This document shows positions 24,831 to 37,879 of a DNA stretch of 64,000 nt, one piece after another (the first letter of the stretch is position 1; every line of letters begins with the position of its first letter). The position numbers and the translations under genes were made by a program. Below the pieces are notes generated by a model that had not been told where the DNA came from, made no database searches, and worked only from the letters and a program-made list of their open reading frames with translations. The stretch is from Chionis minor (Eukaryota > Chordata > Aves > Charadriiformes > Chionididae), in the NCBI GenBank assembly GCA_013398295.1, contig VZSF01003227.1, positions 161,167-225,166 of the forward strand. Direction: 5' to 3'.

Positions 24831-26628
24831 AATTACTTTTTTTTTTTTTTAAATATGTTTGATCCTTTAATTGCCTCAATACTCAGGCAGGTTTGTTTTG
24901 TGGTACCATGGGTGTTACTTTAAATCTTTGTTTTACAGAGGAGCACGGATCCTGAACAACACTTACTGACTCCGGGTCAGCAACAGGGAAATTCAACTGC
25001 AATACATCCCTTTTCTGTCTGACAATGCTCCTCTTTCTCCCAAACACTGGCTTCTCTGACATGTTTCCAGCAGTCCCACTCCCTTAGACCTGAAATCTTT
25101 TTAGGAAGCTCTCCCTTTCCCCTACTCCTCCTCCCCCCCACCCCAGCTGTGTATCCTCCTTCTTTTTAAGGAATGGAGCCTTTTCAACAACATAAGCAAG
25201 AAGAACCTACCGCTGCTGTAGGTTAAGCTTTGGCTTTCTCTTTTTTTCTGAGAGGTGCTTCCCTAGTGTTGATGATGACAATCCACATTTGGGTGTGTGC
25301 AATTACACCTTCTCCTGAATTTAGCTGGAGCTGCTGGGAATTCAGTGGATTTCCCTGCCTCCCCACAGGCATGTTAAACCTTATTTACTAGTTTCATCCT
25401 ATACGATAGAAAACATATGTTATTTCTTAAGACACCATAAAATTCAGTTACACTTGTAATTTGAGGTGTGATATATTCTTTTTTGCTTGCTTGTTTCTCT
25501 TCCTTTCTCTGTCCTTTTCATAAGATTTTTTTTGTGTATGTGTGTGCTTGTAAACTCCGTGATAAAGTCTTACAATACTGATTCATTTTTTGTCATCGCC
25601 TGAAATATTGTCCTACTAAACTCTTTAAACTATCTAAAATATGAATGTGTAAAAGAACTTTGAAAAAAAAAAGAGACACAAAAGACAATCAATAATATGA
25701 GGGTGAGAAAAGGGGTGAAACAATTCTATAGATATTCAGGCTGGAATGTGAGAGCTAAGAAAAGTCTTTGGGTAAATGCAACACAGATTTGGCCTGCAGC
25801 ACTAAGCTGGCAATTCCAGTAGAAGAGCAGACCTCTACCCTGTGGTAAAGAGGTACAGAATAATGCCTCTTTGAATTAGTTTCAAAATGTTGCTGCGATG
25901 CAGACGAATTGCTCCTAGATGCCGAAGTGCAGTGCACCAACATAATAGCATATTGTTAAGTCACGCTGCCATTAAAGGATATAGTTATTAATCAAATTAA
26001 GTCAAAACACAAAGCAAGTACAAATTAGTATCGGATGACATGTCTCACTGTGAGCAGAGGAGAAGGAATGGGGGGAACCTGCCATTTTAAAAGAAAACAA
26101 TCTTTCATAAAACTAAAACGGAAGGTGAGGGAATATCCTACTACATAGGAAGTGGCAGCTGGTGTGTGCTATCTGGACAGTGTTTGTCTTTAAATTCACA
26201 TGACAGTCCTAGTGTGCAGCATGTAATCAGTGCCTTTCAGAAGCTGGGGCTAAACTCTGAAAAATGTTTGTTTTTGGAACTGTGGAAGATGTTTACCAAG
26301 AAAGACAAAAATACTTGAAACTTAAGGGGTTTAATATTTTAATATTTTTTTCCTGTCTTGGTACACAAGTTGTCAGTGTAATTTTTTAGCTTCAGAAGAA
26401 ATGTTAGTTCTCATTGAAAGATGGTTTGGGATTGGGGGGATTTAAATCACCATTTCAGTAAATTCGGGAGAAACGTGTCATTTGTGGGTTGTGAAACTCG
26501 TCCAAATGTTGTGATTTGTGCATAGTTGCCTAGATAGCCTTTCACAACAAGAAACGATTCACCACTTTTGTGCAACTCTGATGACTAATCACACATGAAC
26601 ACATGGATTTACCCATCACTACACGGCC

Positions 26629-26648
26629 GTGTGTGTGTGTGTGTGTGA
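26629..26648. repeat. (GT)n microsatellite
   Basis: A short alternating GT run of about 20 bases follows 'cacggcc'. Confidence 0.85.
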
Positions 26649-28829
26649 GTTCCCAAGTACCACAATATTAGCTTCAGCACTCCAAATTCTTCCAGTTACA
26701 GTTAAAACTGGCAAATAGTTTATTGAAAACAGTGATACTTACAGTGCCTAAAGGTAATGTAACGACATTCAGCAGTATTGTAGGATTAGGATTCTGCATT
26801 ATGATGTGCACCCTTGCAGTAAATTTAGTTTCTTTATGGATCATCAGAAAGAGAGATAAAATGGAATCACAGCTTCTGCACAGGAGGAAAAGAGGCCTTT
26901 CCCCTCTCTGTTTCGAAGGTGTGGTGTCTGCTTAGGCATTATTTACATGGCTATCACAGGATAATCTAACTTTAAAATGATTCTAAATTTTACTTATAGA
27001 TAGGTTTGCATTTTTTGTAAGTGTTGGTTCAATTTGAACACGACTAGTAGGCAGCTTTGTGAGTTACCTGTCAACGTTCAAGTGTGTTTACTTCATTAAT
27101 AGCTCCTGAGTGTGAAAGTTTGTTTCCCTTCTGCTCTTGCTTCCTGAGCCTATGGTTTCCTCATCATCGTGACATTGCCAAGCGTGGTGCTAATGTACTA
27201 CTTCTGCACAAGAGAATGTCATCACATGGGATTACAACCTTAAACAAAAGTCGCAACAGCGAGGCACTCAATCTCAGGTGAATTGCTTAAACAGTGCATG
27301 TTTGTATTAGCTCAAATGTTAATATAGACGGCTCTCTGCCATTATGTATTTGTTATGGGTGACAACACCTGGAGAGTATATCTTTCAGAACTGGACAAAT
27401 AATAAACATGGGTCTGACTCAGTTCCTCACGAAGAAATGCTCTGAGATGCCACATTGTTATTAGTCTTCGTATCGGTATTACCCTATTAGATGAAGGAGA
27501 GACCTACGGGAACTGAAAAGAGGGACACAGAAGTAAGTTCTGGAAGGGTCTTTGTAAATGATGATAACTATTCCGCTGAGTTCAGTAGAATAAGTTGAGT
27601 CGCTAATGAATAGCAAGTCATCTCCTTCTCCTTTCTCAATGATGGCTTTTTGATGATAACAAGTTTAAAGAGTATCTCAAAGGCGTATGCGTCATGATGA
27701 ATAGAAACAAAGAAAGAGGATGGCATGTCAGGGAGGTTCTGCTTGAAGTCTTGGGAGAGACACAACCGTAACAGGCTAAGCTCTAGTAATCTTTGACCCC
27801 ATTGGTGCTTTGTATTCTTCAAAGGTCAGGTCATCATTGGCTTATACTATGGCTAAAATACAGTATGATAAGCAGGTCTACAAAGATGTTTCAAGGGTGT
27901 ATGTTGTGTGACAGCAAAGATTTGGAAATCTGAAGAAACAAAGGGTGGAAGGCTTCTGCGAGATAAATGCAGGTCTCTGCACGTAGAGAGGCTGCTGTGC
28001 TGTTGGCTTTAAAGCAGAAAACCCAACATGTGTACTCCAATCTTTGCTCAATAGGAATGGGCTTAAAAACCACCTTAAATTATTTGCTCATTTGAGGCGT
28101 GAATGGGAGGGGAATATAGCAATCATTACAAGGTGTTAAAAACAAATCAGCCCTCGTGTAATTGGGCACAGCTTCCCTGAAGCAAGTAGAGTTGCACCTG
28201 TTTGAACCAGGCCTTCATCTGGTCTGCTGAAGGTGAGTTTGAGGCCCACCAACACCTTTCAGATGGATCTACCATAACTCAACAACTGATGATAACAACC
28301 TTCAACCCCAACAGCAAACAATCCTCATTCCAGAAGAAGTTTTTGGAGCCACACGGGAATACTGGGAAATAAACCTGTTTTGAGAAAGAATGGGCTTTCT
28401 GCAAATAGCTGTGATTAGTTCTGAATGTTCACTCCATCAGTGAGCAATGTAATGCAGCCATCTTTTTCTATTGTAGCTATAGAGATATAGGGGAGATACA
28501 GGAAGCTTACACAAATTAAGGAGGATGCATATATGGTCACCTATTAAGGCAATAATAGATTTTAAGAGCTGCTCCTGACTGTGTCTGGATTAAGCAATTC
28601 TGATGATGAACCTTAGTTAAAAACAGTTATTGAGATACAATCAGCTTTACACATTAAATATTGCACCCCCAAAAAGGAAACAAAACAGAATCAAAGCTTC
28701 TAATCAGTTTATGATCCAGAGATTTTGCCAGCCAAACTTATTGGAAGAAGTAATGTAAACAGAAAGATGCAAGCAAAGTCAGTTAAGTGGAATTTAAGCT
28801 GTCAAGCTACAGTGTAGAACTCCATTACC

Positions 28830-29120
28830 ATATCTCCTCGTGTTTTTTTTTAATAGTATTCTCTGAAAAGCACTAGATGTAATAAAGTCAATTTAAAATT
28901 TGTTCTACCAATCTTTTGCATCTGTAATTTTCCCATTAAATGTAAATGCCCATGAGGCATGCTATTTGCATTACATTGCATTTGCAGTCTTTAAAACAAA
29001 CTATAAATCCCCTCCTTGTTTCATGTGATTGATGCTGTGTGTATAAATACCACCATAAACCTCAAAGGGGGCTAACAGTGACAGTAAATTAAAGTTTTCA
29101 AGTCTGGCAGCATCTCAGCA
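28830..29120. promoter_or_regulatory. Candidate conserved regulatory element
   Basis: A perfect POU octamer ATTTGCAT at 28964-28971 is followed ten bases later by a second near-octamer (GCATTTGCAG) and by 'tgtataaatacc' near 29039. The composition is even and free of repeats. Evidence is motif content only; conservation is untested. Confidence 0.25.
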
Positions 29121-31245
29121 CTTCAGCCCTTGATCTTAAGCAGCGTTGTTAACCCCCGCCTCATTGCCCTCCTGAACTCACCTTTTTTTCCCCCTCTTTT
29201 TTTTTTTCTTCTTTTTTTTCCCTTTTCCCCTATTCTGTCCCTACTCTGATTTCCTTGGGAAACACCTTTCCATCCATACAAGCTGAACCAAGTCAGGAAT
29301 ATGCTGTTAATTAAAAAGAGGCTGCAGCTGTTTGCCAGAGAGGACCAGGTCTTAACTCTGCTGTCTTGGTGTATCTGAGTTCAAGAGTCTCAGGCTATCT
29401 TGGCTTTGTAAACAATAGTCAGTCACAGCTCTTGATTATCCAGCACCACTCCAGTAATTAACTGGCTTTGAGGTTATTTATTCTTTCTCTTTTTTTTTTT
29501 CTCCCCTTCTCTTTTCTGGTTGCCTTTCTCTGATTCACTTTCTGGCCATACGCAGAAGAAAGACAGTGAGAACAGAGAGAAACCACCTCCAAGGTTGAGC
29601 AAAGCATCATTGTGTCATTATTAATTTTTCTGGTTAATAGTTAACCCCACTCTTCTTTATCAAGTTTTGTTATAAAATCTACCTTGATTTGATCCTATTG
29701 AATCTTGGCTTTAAGAGATATCACCTTCCTCTGTGATATCTGCCACTAGGATACACACAAGGAGACACGATTTATGCCAAAATTATCCAAAAGGTTGCCC
29801 TGTGGGCCAAACACAGCCTCATCATGGCTGACGTGTAATGCAGGCAATGGGGTAATGCTTGCTTTTTTTCACATCAGAACCAGGCACCAACAGCTCAGCA
29901 CTCCATCCTGTAGTCAGGAAAAAAACATTTGGCGTTTTCTTCTTTTCTTAGAAAGAAAAAAGTATTTAGGAGAGTGTACTGATCCTGCCGTACAACAGGT
30001 ACTTAAATCTGTGGGGCAGAGGGAATTCTTCTGAGATCAGGGAAATATTTGTTGGTAAGATTTTTAAAGATTACAGTCAAAGGTGGAAAGGGGAGGGGGA
30101 AAAAGTTGAAATCTGAATGGAGACAAGGCTAATTAATTATTTTAGGCTACTAATCTCCAACAGAGATCCTCTGAGAATCCGTGAGCAGGTGGAATGTCCC
30201 AGGTGGATGCTACTTAGGATTTGCGTAGATCTCAGGGGGAGGGAAGGCTGTGGCATCTCTCCTATCACCTTTTTCTCCCACCCTTCATGCTCAAGGGGTC
30301 CTTCTCCTGCCCAGGAATGAGGTGTCTGTCCTCCCTGTGGCTTTGCAAGTTGCTATCTTTGGTAAGCCTCCCTATGCTACCATCTTTAGAAGTCAGTGAT
30401 GCCCAAAGTCCTATCAGGCTTCTTTGTGACATGGAGAGCATTACAATTGAAATGCTTTTCCTGCAGCGTTTCTGAAGAGTGGTAGTTTTTGGTAAAAATT
30501 AGGAATGTGCATGATCATTTGCTTCCTGAAAATGACTGGGATACACATGAAGGCAGAAGGAATGGAAATTGGAAGCTTTGTTGACAAGTTGGAGTCTTGA
30601 AATAAAAAAACCCAATGGCTTTAAGACAGGATTCCCTTTAAAGCAAATGTAATAATGACTGAGAGTGTAAGTAATTTGCATTTTCCTGAGGATAAGCATG
30701 TTACATGTGTCTTTGCTGAACATCGATAATTGTACTCAACAACCTGCATCAAACTATACAGAATGATGACTCAGCAGGCAAATGCTGGTAGCTCTTCCGC
30801 TTTCCTCCCTATAAAAAGTTTCCCTACGGGTTTTATCTTGGAATGCAGTTACCCACAAGTCTGAAGTAGCCAAAGGAAACCACAGGATTTCAACTCTTTT
30901 GACAAACAGGTTTAGAGGTGCCCAGATCATGTACAGCACAGCCCAGGCTTCTTCATGCTTTTGACTCATATTGAGCAACATTTCACTGAACCTTGACAAG
31001 TTTGGATTTTATAATAAGCCACCAAGCTAAGTCTGGCTGCCATAGCTTGGTCTTGAATGCTATATCTTCTCATCATTGTCTTAGGACTGTTGTTGTAAGG
31101 CTGATGATTAACTCTTTTGGGTTTTCCGTGCTTTTGCTGTGAAGGAATTCCCAATAGCTATCTCATCAGCTGTGGGTGCAAGGGACTCTGCACAAGCCTG
31201 GGTATGTGTGTAACACCCTGGCACATAGTAATGGCTAATAGCATG

Positions 31246-31264
31246 GACAGAGAGAGAGAGAGGG
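31246..31264. repeat. (GA)n microsatellite
   Basis: A short alternating AG run. Confidence 0.8.
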
Positions 31265-33128
31265 CAGTCTGTGGGACATTTTACATATAATCCTTAAAAA
31301 TAATGGTGATCTGGAAAAACTTCTTTTGTCCAAGTCTCCATTTAAAAAGGTTAAGCTGCTGCTCAGGTAATAAAAACAGTTAAAAACCTCACTGGTTTCA
31401 TTCTGAAGCATCTTAACCCCAACCATCTCTTAACACTTTATTACCCATTCCTGTGCCTCCACTGTCTGTTTTGCCCTTTAATGTTCCTTCGAGTTACTTG
31501 GACACCCTGTACTTTCAAAAGTTGTTATAGCAATTTGACTGCAGTCAGCTGCATGACGCCTTCAGCAGCGGTCTGGGGACATGGTCCCTAATCTTATGAA
31601 GAAGTCGCTGAATGGCTCTTTTAAACTTCCCTTGATTTCCTTATTAGAGGGGGTTCACTCAAAAGCAGAAGCTCAATATGTGTCTTGCAGGTCAGAGAAA
31701 TAACTCAGGACATTCCTTCTCCTAGAAATGAATCTCTTGAGAGCTAAGTTTACTGCGATCAGATTCAAATTTACAGAGCAAAATGAATAAAACCCAATTT
31801 TGATAGTACTAATATATACACACACACGCATCTATATATTTTAAATACACTTAAATTTCATTAGCAATGATTGTTTAGAGAAACATCATTACATTCCTGG
31901 GCTTGGGAGCCTTCTCCAGGGTTGTGAACAATCAAAGATTTATTTGAGCTTTCTGCACACTGGGAAATGAAGACACAGAATCTCATTATCATGTCTATTA
32001 AAAGGCAGAATCTGGGGTACATCTAAGAAAAGATGTATTACTTTTTAAACTGCGCTGCAAACTGTGAAGTACTACAGGGACTTGAACTATTTAAAAATAC
32101 TCTGGGCTTATGAGTAAGAAAAAATAGGGTCTCTTTCCCAAACAGTATAAAAATATCACACCATTAAGTTCTGCTGTTATTACAGTCTTGGAAATATGAT
32201 TGTATCTACTTTTCCTTGAAGCTGCTTGATCCCTGAGTTTGATGCTGGGGTCGAGGGACCATGGAGGGCTACCAGAGTGAGTTACTTTGGGGACAATGCA
32301 GTGGGGGGTATGAACAATGACCAGTTAAATTCTAGTTAACCCCAATTATAAACCTTCACCTTTGTTAATTAGATTAATTCATCAGTAGGCACTATGCTTA
32401 CAGTGTGTTGGAGGTGTGCGATCCAACATTTTTGCCATTTATTAAAAGTTAAAATCTTTTATGTCATCAGGCTGTTGCACACAAATGGCCATGCAATATA
32501 TTACTGTAAAGGTAAAATCAGGTTAAGTTTACCTATAAATTAGAAGGTAACATTTATTATAAGGGTCCTTCTTAGAAGAGAAAAATTTGCCTTGCAAGCA
32601 CTTTCTGTAGTTATTGAAGATCTCCAAGCTATGAATCTGAGAGCTTAATTAAAAGCAACAGAGACACATCCACGGAAGAAAAGAAAAGGGCTGAACATCA
32701 TCATAGGCAGTATAAGCAATTTTCTTAGGTTTTCAACGTTTCTTTCTTTCCTTGATCAGTGTCCAAAATTTTGCGTGCATTGGTGCAATGTTTTAACACA
32801 CTGACCTCTGGAGACCCGAGTCCAGTTGAGGTCTGTTTAAGGCCACAAGCAAATGGGTGGCCTTGCAGAGCTGAAAGGTTGGTTATATCTTTTGGTGACC
32901 CCGGTGGTCATAGTTCCATGTGGACTTACAATCAGAGAAGCAAAGTTTTTTTACTGCAGGTGTGGAAATCAAAGGGCAAGCTTGAACAGCACCTGTTTGG
33001 TCTGTGCTGGCTTGATAAATCTTTTTCACAAATGTGAGAACGACCGACCATTTTTCACGCTAGCAAAAACCGTACAACTAGTTTGCATAAACAGAGACGA
33101 GTTTGGCTCTCAGTCACATATGTGCAAT

Positions 33129-33190
33129 AAATTTACACTGATCCCACTAAATTCAATGGGAGTAATTCCTAATTTATATTTGTGAGAGAC
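33129..33190. repeat. Ancient amniote repeat fragment
   Basis: 'tttacactgatcccac' followed by 'ttcaatgggagtaattcct' and 'aatttatatttgtgagag' resembles a short near-palindromic repeat common in bird, turtle and crocodile DNA. That repeat typically reads along the lines of 'ttacac...actcca...gacttcaatgg...agttactcc...tttacac'. It is small and diverged; recognition is from memory. Confidence 0.4.
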
Positions 33191-33243
33191 CTGTGCTTTG
33201 TCCATTTCAACAGAATGATTCAAAATTATTTGCAAGTCATCTT

Positions 33244-33371
33244 AAGATGTGTGTTTGGCTAAGAGATTGCTGCAGAAGATTTCTGGCACTTTATTTCTAT
33301 ATGTTTCAATATGCTACTTGGTTGGGAGGTCTGGACTAAGGAGAAACTTAAAGGAGAGCAGATAATCTTCA
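33244..33371. repeat. Direct repeat, copy 1 (128 bp)
   Basis: The block is repeated 648 bases downstream with only two substitutions (at 33276 and 33364) and no indel, about 98% identity. Its left edge lies in a 12-base palindrome CATCTTAAGATG (33238-33249). The flanks differ from those of the other copy. It encodes nothing recognisable. It may be a small duplicated segment or a non-autonomous element. Confidence 0.95.
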
Positions 33372-33402
33372 CATAACATTCCAGTGAAGCAGGTGAATGC
33401 TG

Positions 33403-33427
33403 GATATATAAAATATATTTATATATC
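33403..33427. other. Perfect AT-rich hairpin
   Basis: Arms GATATATAAA and TTTATATATC are exact reverse complements with a five-base loop, 32 bases after direct-repeat copy 1. Such sequences can extrude or break, but may be incidental in AT-rich DNA. Confidence 0.8.
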
Positions 33428-33891
33428 TCCTGTTTACAGTTGTGTAAACAGAGGCAAGAAAGCTTAGCTCCTGACAACGTCTTAGCTTAATTTCCCATTT
33501 GAGTGAAAGATCTGTAGTGACAATATTCAAAGGGCCTACAAGAAAGGTATTTACCAAAATTAGAATATTTTTTATCATTTAAGAAAGTTTCTTTAAGAAA
33601 TGGCTACAAAATGATACAAAAGAACAACATGAATCAAAAGAATGGTTTTTCATTCTTAATGTCCAAACACATTCCTATGCCTGTAAAGCAGGAGCTTCTC
33701 TTAACCCTGGTTCTTTTTTACTAATTGTGTGCGCCATTGGTGGATGAAGGTTTGCATTTTGGGAGAAGATCTTTTGTTGGCTAATCACTTGCGTAAAAGC
33801 ACGCAGAAATCTTTTTGAGATTTGTTCAAGAAGCCACGTTTTGGCTTTGGAAGACAGTATCAAATATAAAATACTTTGGGATATGCCTCTG

Positions 33892-34019
33892 AAGATGTGT
33901 GTTTGGCTAAGAGATTGCTGCAGGAGATTTCTGGCACTTTATTTCTATATGTTTCAATATGCTACTTGGTTGGGAGGTCTGGACTAAGGAGAAACTTAAA
34001 GGAGAGCAGATCATCTTCA
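33892..34019. repeat. Direct repeat, copy 2 (128 bp) with terminal inverted repeats
   Basis: This is the second copy of the 33244-33371 block, 126 of 128 bases identical. It is bounded by an 11-base perfect inverted repeat: CTCTGAAGATG at 33887-33897 and CATCTTCAGAG at 34012-34022. The resulting 136-base unit resembles a miniature inverted-repeat element, though I see no target-site duplication. Copy 1 keeps only a degraded form of these ends. Confidence 0.95.
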
Positions 34020-34024
34020 GAGCA

Positions 34025-37000
34025 CTGAAGAGGCAGGGAGCAGCTGAGCTGGAATAAATGCAGCGAAAGCATCTTCTTAAAATTGTTACTCAAGGTAAAT
34101 AGGAAATAGGTTTAGTCTTAATTAAGAACTCTGCGTTTGTAGCTGTTGCAATCACGCTGTATCAAATATCCAGAACACTGCCCTCTTTTTCATACACTAA
34201 GTAGCGATATTGTTATGTTAGCCTCTCCTCGAAAGACAAAAGCTCTTATAAGGCAAGTAAACAAAAATTCCAGATTATGGAAATTAATTAAAGCACACAA
34301 TGCTGCCTTTCTTAATGTTCAGACTCAACTAATTAGGGATTGGATTATTCAAGAGCAGCAGATCAATTAGGATTGCTTTCTGTAAAAATCCACAGTGAAA
34401 CATAGTTACCTGTTGAAAAGTGAAAGAAATCATGCCCGAGTACAATGGATGGATCAAGGCACAATGCTGCACGTTGACAAAATAAATTATGAAAACAATA
34501 ATCATGTTTATCCAATCTCTTTGTGCAAAACTGTTATTTTGATTCCAGTGCCAGCTGTCTGAAACTTTAATTTAAGTGCTTGCTTGAGGCAAGACATTTG
34601 GGATACTAGTTTAGAATGTTTTATAGCCTAAGCAATATGTTTTACTAACCTCAAATACTATGATGATGATTTTAATGGTAACTATAATATGTTCGAGGGG
34701 GTTCCAGGGTGATCTTTGATTTTACCAGAATGCTTGCGTGCCTAATGAACCCGGATATTTTTTGACTTCATTAGCTGCCAGCTCCGCAGGAGTGGTGGGA
34801 GACTTCTCTACAGGAGGTGACTGCTTTATATTTTAAGGGGGAACATACCAAGCAACACACTGCACTACCTTTATGCTCGTGTCAAACGTGTGTGTGTGTA
34901 ATCTGGGGAAACAGTTTTAAAAAAAAATAATTCGTTCCATATTTCAGTAGGACATATGTCTCTGTATTTCAGACTGATAAAAATATATACTTCATAATTC
35001 ACTAAACTATTCATTTCACTGGTTGGTGAACTTGTTTGCACGCTATAGAAGTATACGTTATCTCTTGATTTGTGGTCTGAGATTCTTCCCCAAATATTTG
35101 GGGTCCTTACTGCTTTGTTCCAGAAGGCAGCAAGGGGGAATCTGAACTGAACCCGACAGATAACCAGACTTTAATTACTTGTGCTGGAAGTGGTGATCAT
35201 GAGAGGTGAGGTCATTGCTCTTGAAACCGTGGCTCTTTTATTGCTCCTGTGTAGCCCAACGTCTTTGTGCCTCAGTTTCCAGCAACACCACAGGGCTGAA
35301 GACACTTGCAGGCGCCCAGAGAATCCCTTTAATCACTGTGCTCATTGCTAGCACTAAATACGCACCAAAAAGTTTGGTGCGAATAAAGGTTTAGAAGGAT
35401 TCTTCTTATATTCAGTGAGTTTTCTGAACCTGCTGAAGTAGATGGAAATATTTTCAGCGGCTCTGTCTGCGCTCTTCTAAAATGCAACACGTTGGATAAA
35501 AAAAAAATGTTAATCTTTTAACTAAAGGGATTCCAAAACAAATGCCATAAAGATTTCTTCAGGCTAAAGGTAGGGTTGTTTCTTTTTGCTAAATTTACTT
35601 GTTTTGAGTGAAATATATCAACCTTGTCAATGTGTTTTTTGGCACTTTAACACATAGTCTAACCCAGAAATTAATGGTTTATTGAAATAACAGCTTTGAA
35701 AGGGATTTTTTCAAAGAATGAGAAGGATTTCCTTTGCTGCGTGCTGGTACACTGATTCATTCATGCTCTATCAGGGCAAAATGGCTATTTACACTAATGT
35801 ATATATAATGTATAACCATACTGCATAATATTTTGGGTTTTTTCCAACGTGTCTCGTAATTTCCCTGATTCAAATATAAAACTATTTAATTGAAAATAAT
35901 CAGTCCCATCTTTTTCATTTTTTATTGTGAAATTTATATTCTGTTTGAAAAACTACACTCTTAAATCATGTTAAACACAAAGCAAGTCTTGGATAAGCAT
36001 TCATAAAAAGAAAATTTGGGCCTGGATCTCTTGGGTCTAATGCATTAACTGCATGTGCAGCCTTCATGAAGCCATTAAGTCCTAGACTAATCCTGAGTTC
36101 CCCAACCTACAGCCTCTGGGCCATTTGCAATACTCTAGGATGATTTTTCTGGCCCCTGACTTGCACTCTTCCTCTGTTTTTCCTGACGGCTCCTCACAAC
36201 TCACTTCAGAGCTACGTGCGTTGGTCGATAAAATTAGCAATCAGATCTCTGTTCCTAGCCTTTTCTCTGTCAAACTTCTGTTCTCAGTTTTCTAAGTTTT
36301 TATTTATCAGTTCCTCTCTATTACTGCCTTTGAAACCAATTTCGCATTCCAAAGAATATTTGTCTTCCCTGTCTCTTACGTATACAAGATTTGGTGGGTT
36401 ATTTATCCATTACATATTCTGTTTACTGGTGGACATCCTCCTGGAGAGAAATTAAAATGCAAAATTTGCAATGCAGGTTGTGTGACTGCAACAGAACAAT
36501 CTTAATTCCGTGTTAGTTCATGTAACTTCTTTTTTATTGATTTTTTTCCCCCTTTTTGATTATGAGCAACGAACTTGAAACGTGCTCATGTAGTTGGATG
36601 ATTTCATTTGATGAAAGTTGGGAAAGTGTTGTTGTACTATTTTATTCATTTATTTTTACGGCTGGTGACAAAAATAAAGAACTGAATGAGAGGTTATTTC
36701 ATTCAGCCAATTTGCTTTCTCTGATGCAGACTGAATGGTTCTAAGTCATCCTGGACTCCGCAGAGTTTGACATCTGTCAGACTACTCGAGTAATTTTTAT
36801 TCCATTAGCATGAGTGTCCATTGCTACAAGTCCTTTTCCTGCTCAAATTTATGTCAGAGATAATCACCCAGATCTTGTCAGTTTTCACTATTAAGGGGCT
36901 GAACCAGTTGTGATATTAGTAAACATTTTATTTTCTCGCATGTACAACAAAGAAATAGTTTATTCAATTTCCATTTAAGGCTATCAGATGCAATGTGGTC

Positions 37001-37645
37001 TGGAATATTTTCTTTAAATCAATTGACATGGCTTTTATAGTGTAAATCTTGCTTCACGGTTTGTGTTAAAGAATAAATCTATGAGGTCACCAAAAAATCA
37101 CTGCACTCTGGATATTTTCCACTTCTAAGGTAAGGATGCCAAGCAAAGATAATGGGGACATGTTTGCAGAATGTTTTCAATATACAAAGCAGTATGCCAG
37201 CAGAAAGTATCAGTGTCTTTTCCTAAAGAATGTTTTTGATAAATTATATCAAATTCCAGTACTCAATAGATTACGCACAGTGGGAGCCCCATTTGCAAAC
37301 ATGCAGTCCTGTGTACATCAGACCTTACTCTCAAATAGTTGACTACATACTTTAAGACAGAACAAAGGAATTTGGCATAGCACAGAAAGGCTTTGCAGAC
37401 AAATGGGACACAAAGCGCTGGTTGGACGTGATGCACAGGAGCTCAGACCCAAGTGCACAAGCTCAGACCAGAAATACATCTAATTCCCAGTGTGCTGTCT
37501 CCCACAGAAGCCAGTGAGAGAAGGAATGTTAGAAACATGGCCCACGCAAGACAATCCTTGCCTTGCTGGAGGCCTTCAGCAGCGCTAGGGTTGTCGGAGG
37601 CTCTGTCTGGACCACCCTGCAAAACAGCAGTGGCAGACCTGCTCT
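34025..37645. other. Gene-free unique AT-rich stretch
   Basis: I see no recognisable gene or young repeat. The part at 34240-34580 is rich in TTAATTA-type homeodomain cores and lacks repeat character. A 'gtgcctcagtttcc' word at 35267-35280 recalls a MIR core, but its surroundings do not fit. Confidence 0.5.
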
Positions 37646-37649
37646 CCAG

Positions 37650-37870
37650 AGTATGGTCCAAACCTTCTTATAAGCTCTTCCACAATCTTGGTCCCCACAG
37701 CCTCTCTTGGGAATGAGTTACACAGTTTAATTAGTCATTTGTGAGAAAAAAACCCCAAAACATCTCAACTGCAACCTAACTGCCTGGGAGAAGTTCTTTC
37801 CACCACTGTTAACCACTCTAGCCTCTCAAGAAGGATCTTGTTGCTTCTTTTTCAGATCCTGTGAAATTTA
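37650..37870 (-). repeat. Old CR1-like LINE 3' remnant
   Basis: The plus strand carries 'ccccacagcctctcttggga' near 37691, 'gagttacacagtttaatta' near 37715 and 'aagaaggatcttgttgcttc' near 37829. They are spaced and oriented as in the reverse complement of an old CR1 3' untranslated region ('...ttccacag...cctgttcc...'). Divergence is high and the boundaries are approximate. Confidence 0.5.
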
Positions 37871-37879
37871 CCATAGTGT

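Larger units (their letters stand above)
19330..33125. other. Long gene-free unique stretch
   Basis: This is nearly 14 kb of mostly AT-rich unique sequence without a recognisable exon, RNA gene or young repeat. It contains the candidate regulatory elements listed separately near 24.55 and 28.83 kb, short TG, GA and TA microsatellites, and T-rich tracts around 29190-29230 and 29491-29503. A small GC-rich, CpG-bearing patch lies near 20920-21000. Confidence 0.5.

Noticed and set aside
35206..35394. Possible MIR around 'gtgcctcagtttcc'
   Set aside because: Only the short core word matches. The neighbouring sequence does not follow the MIR order.
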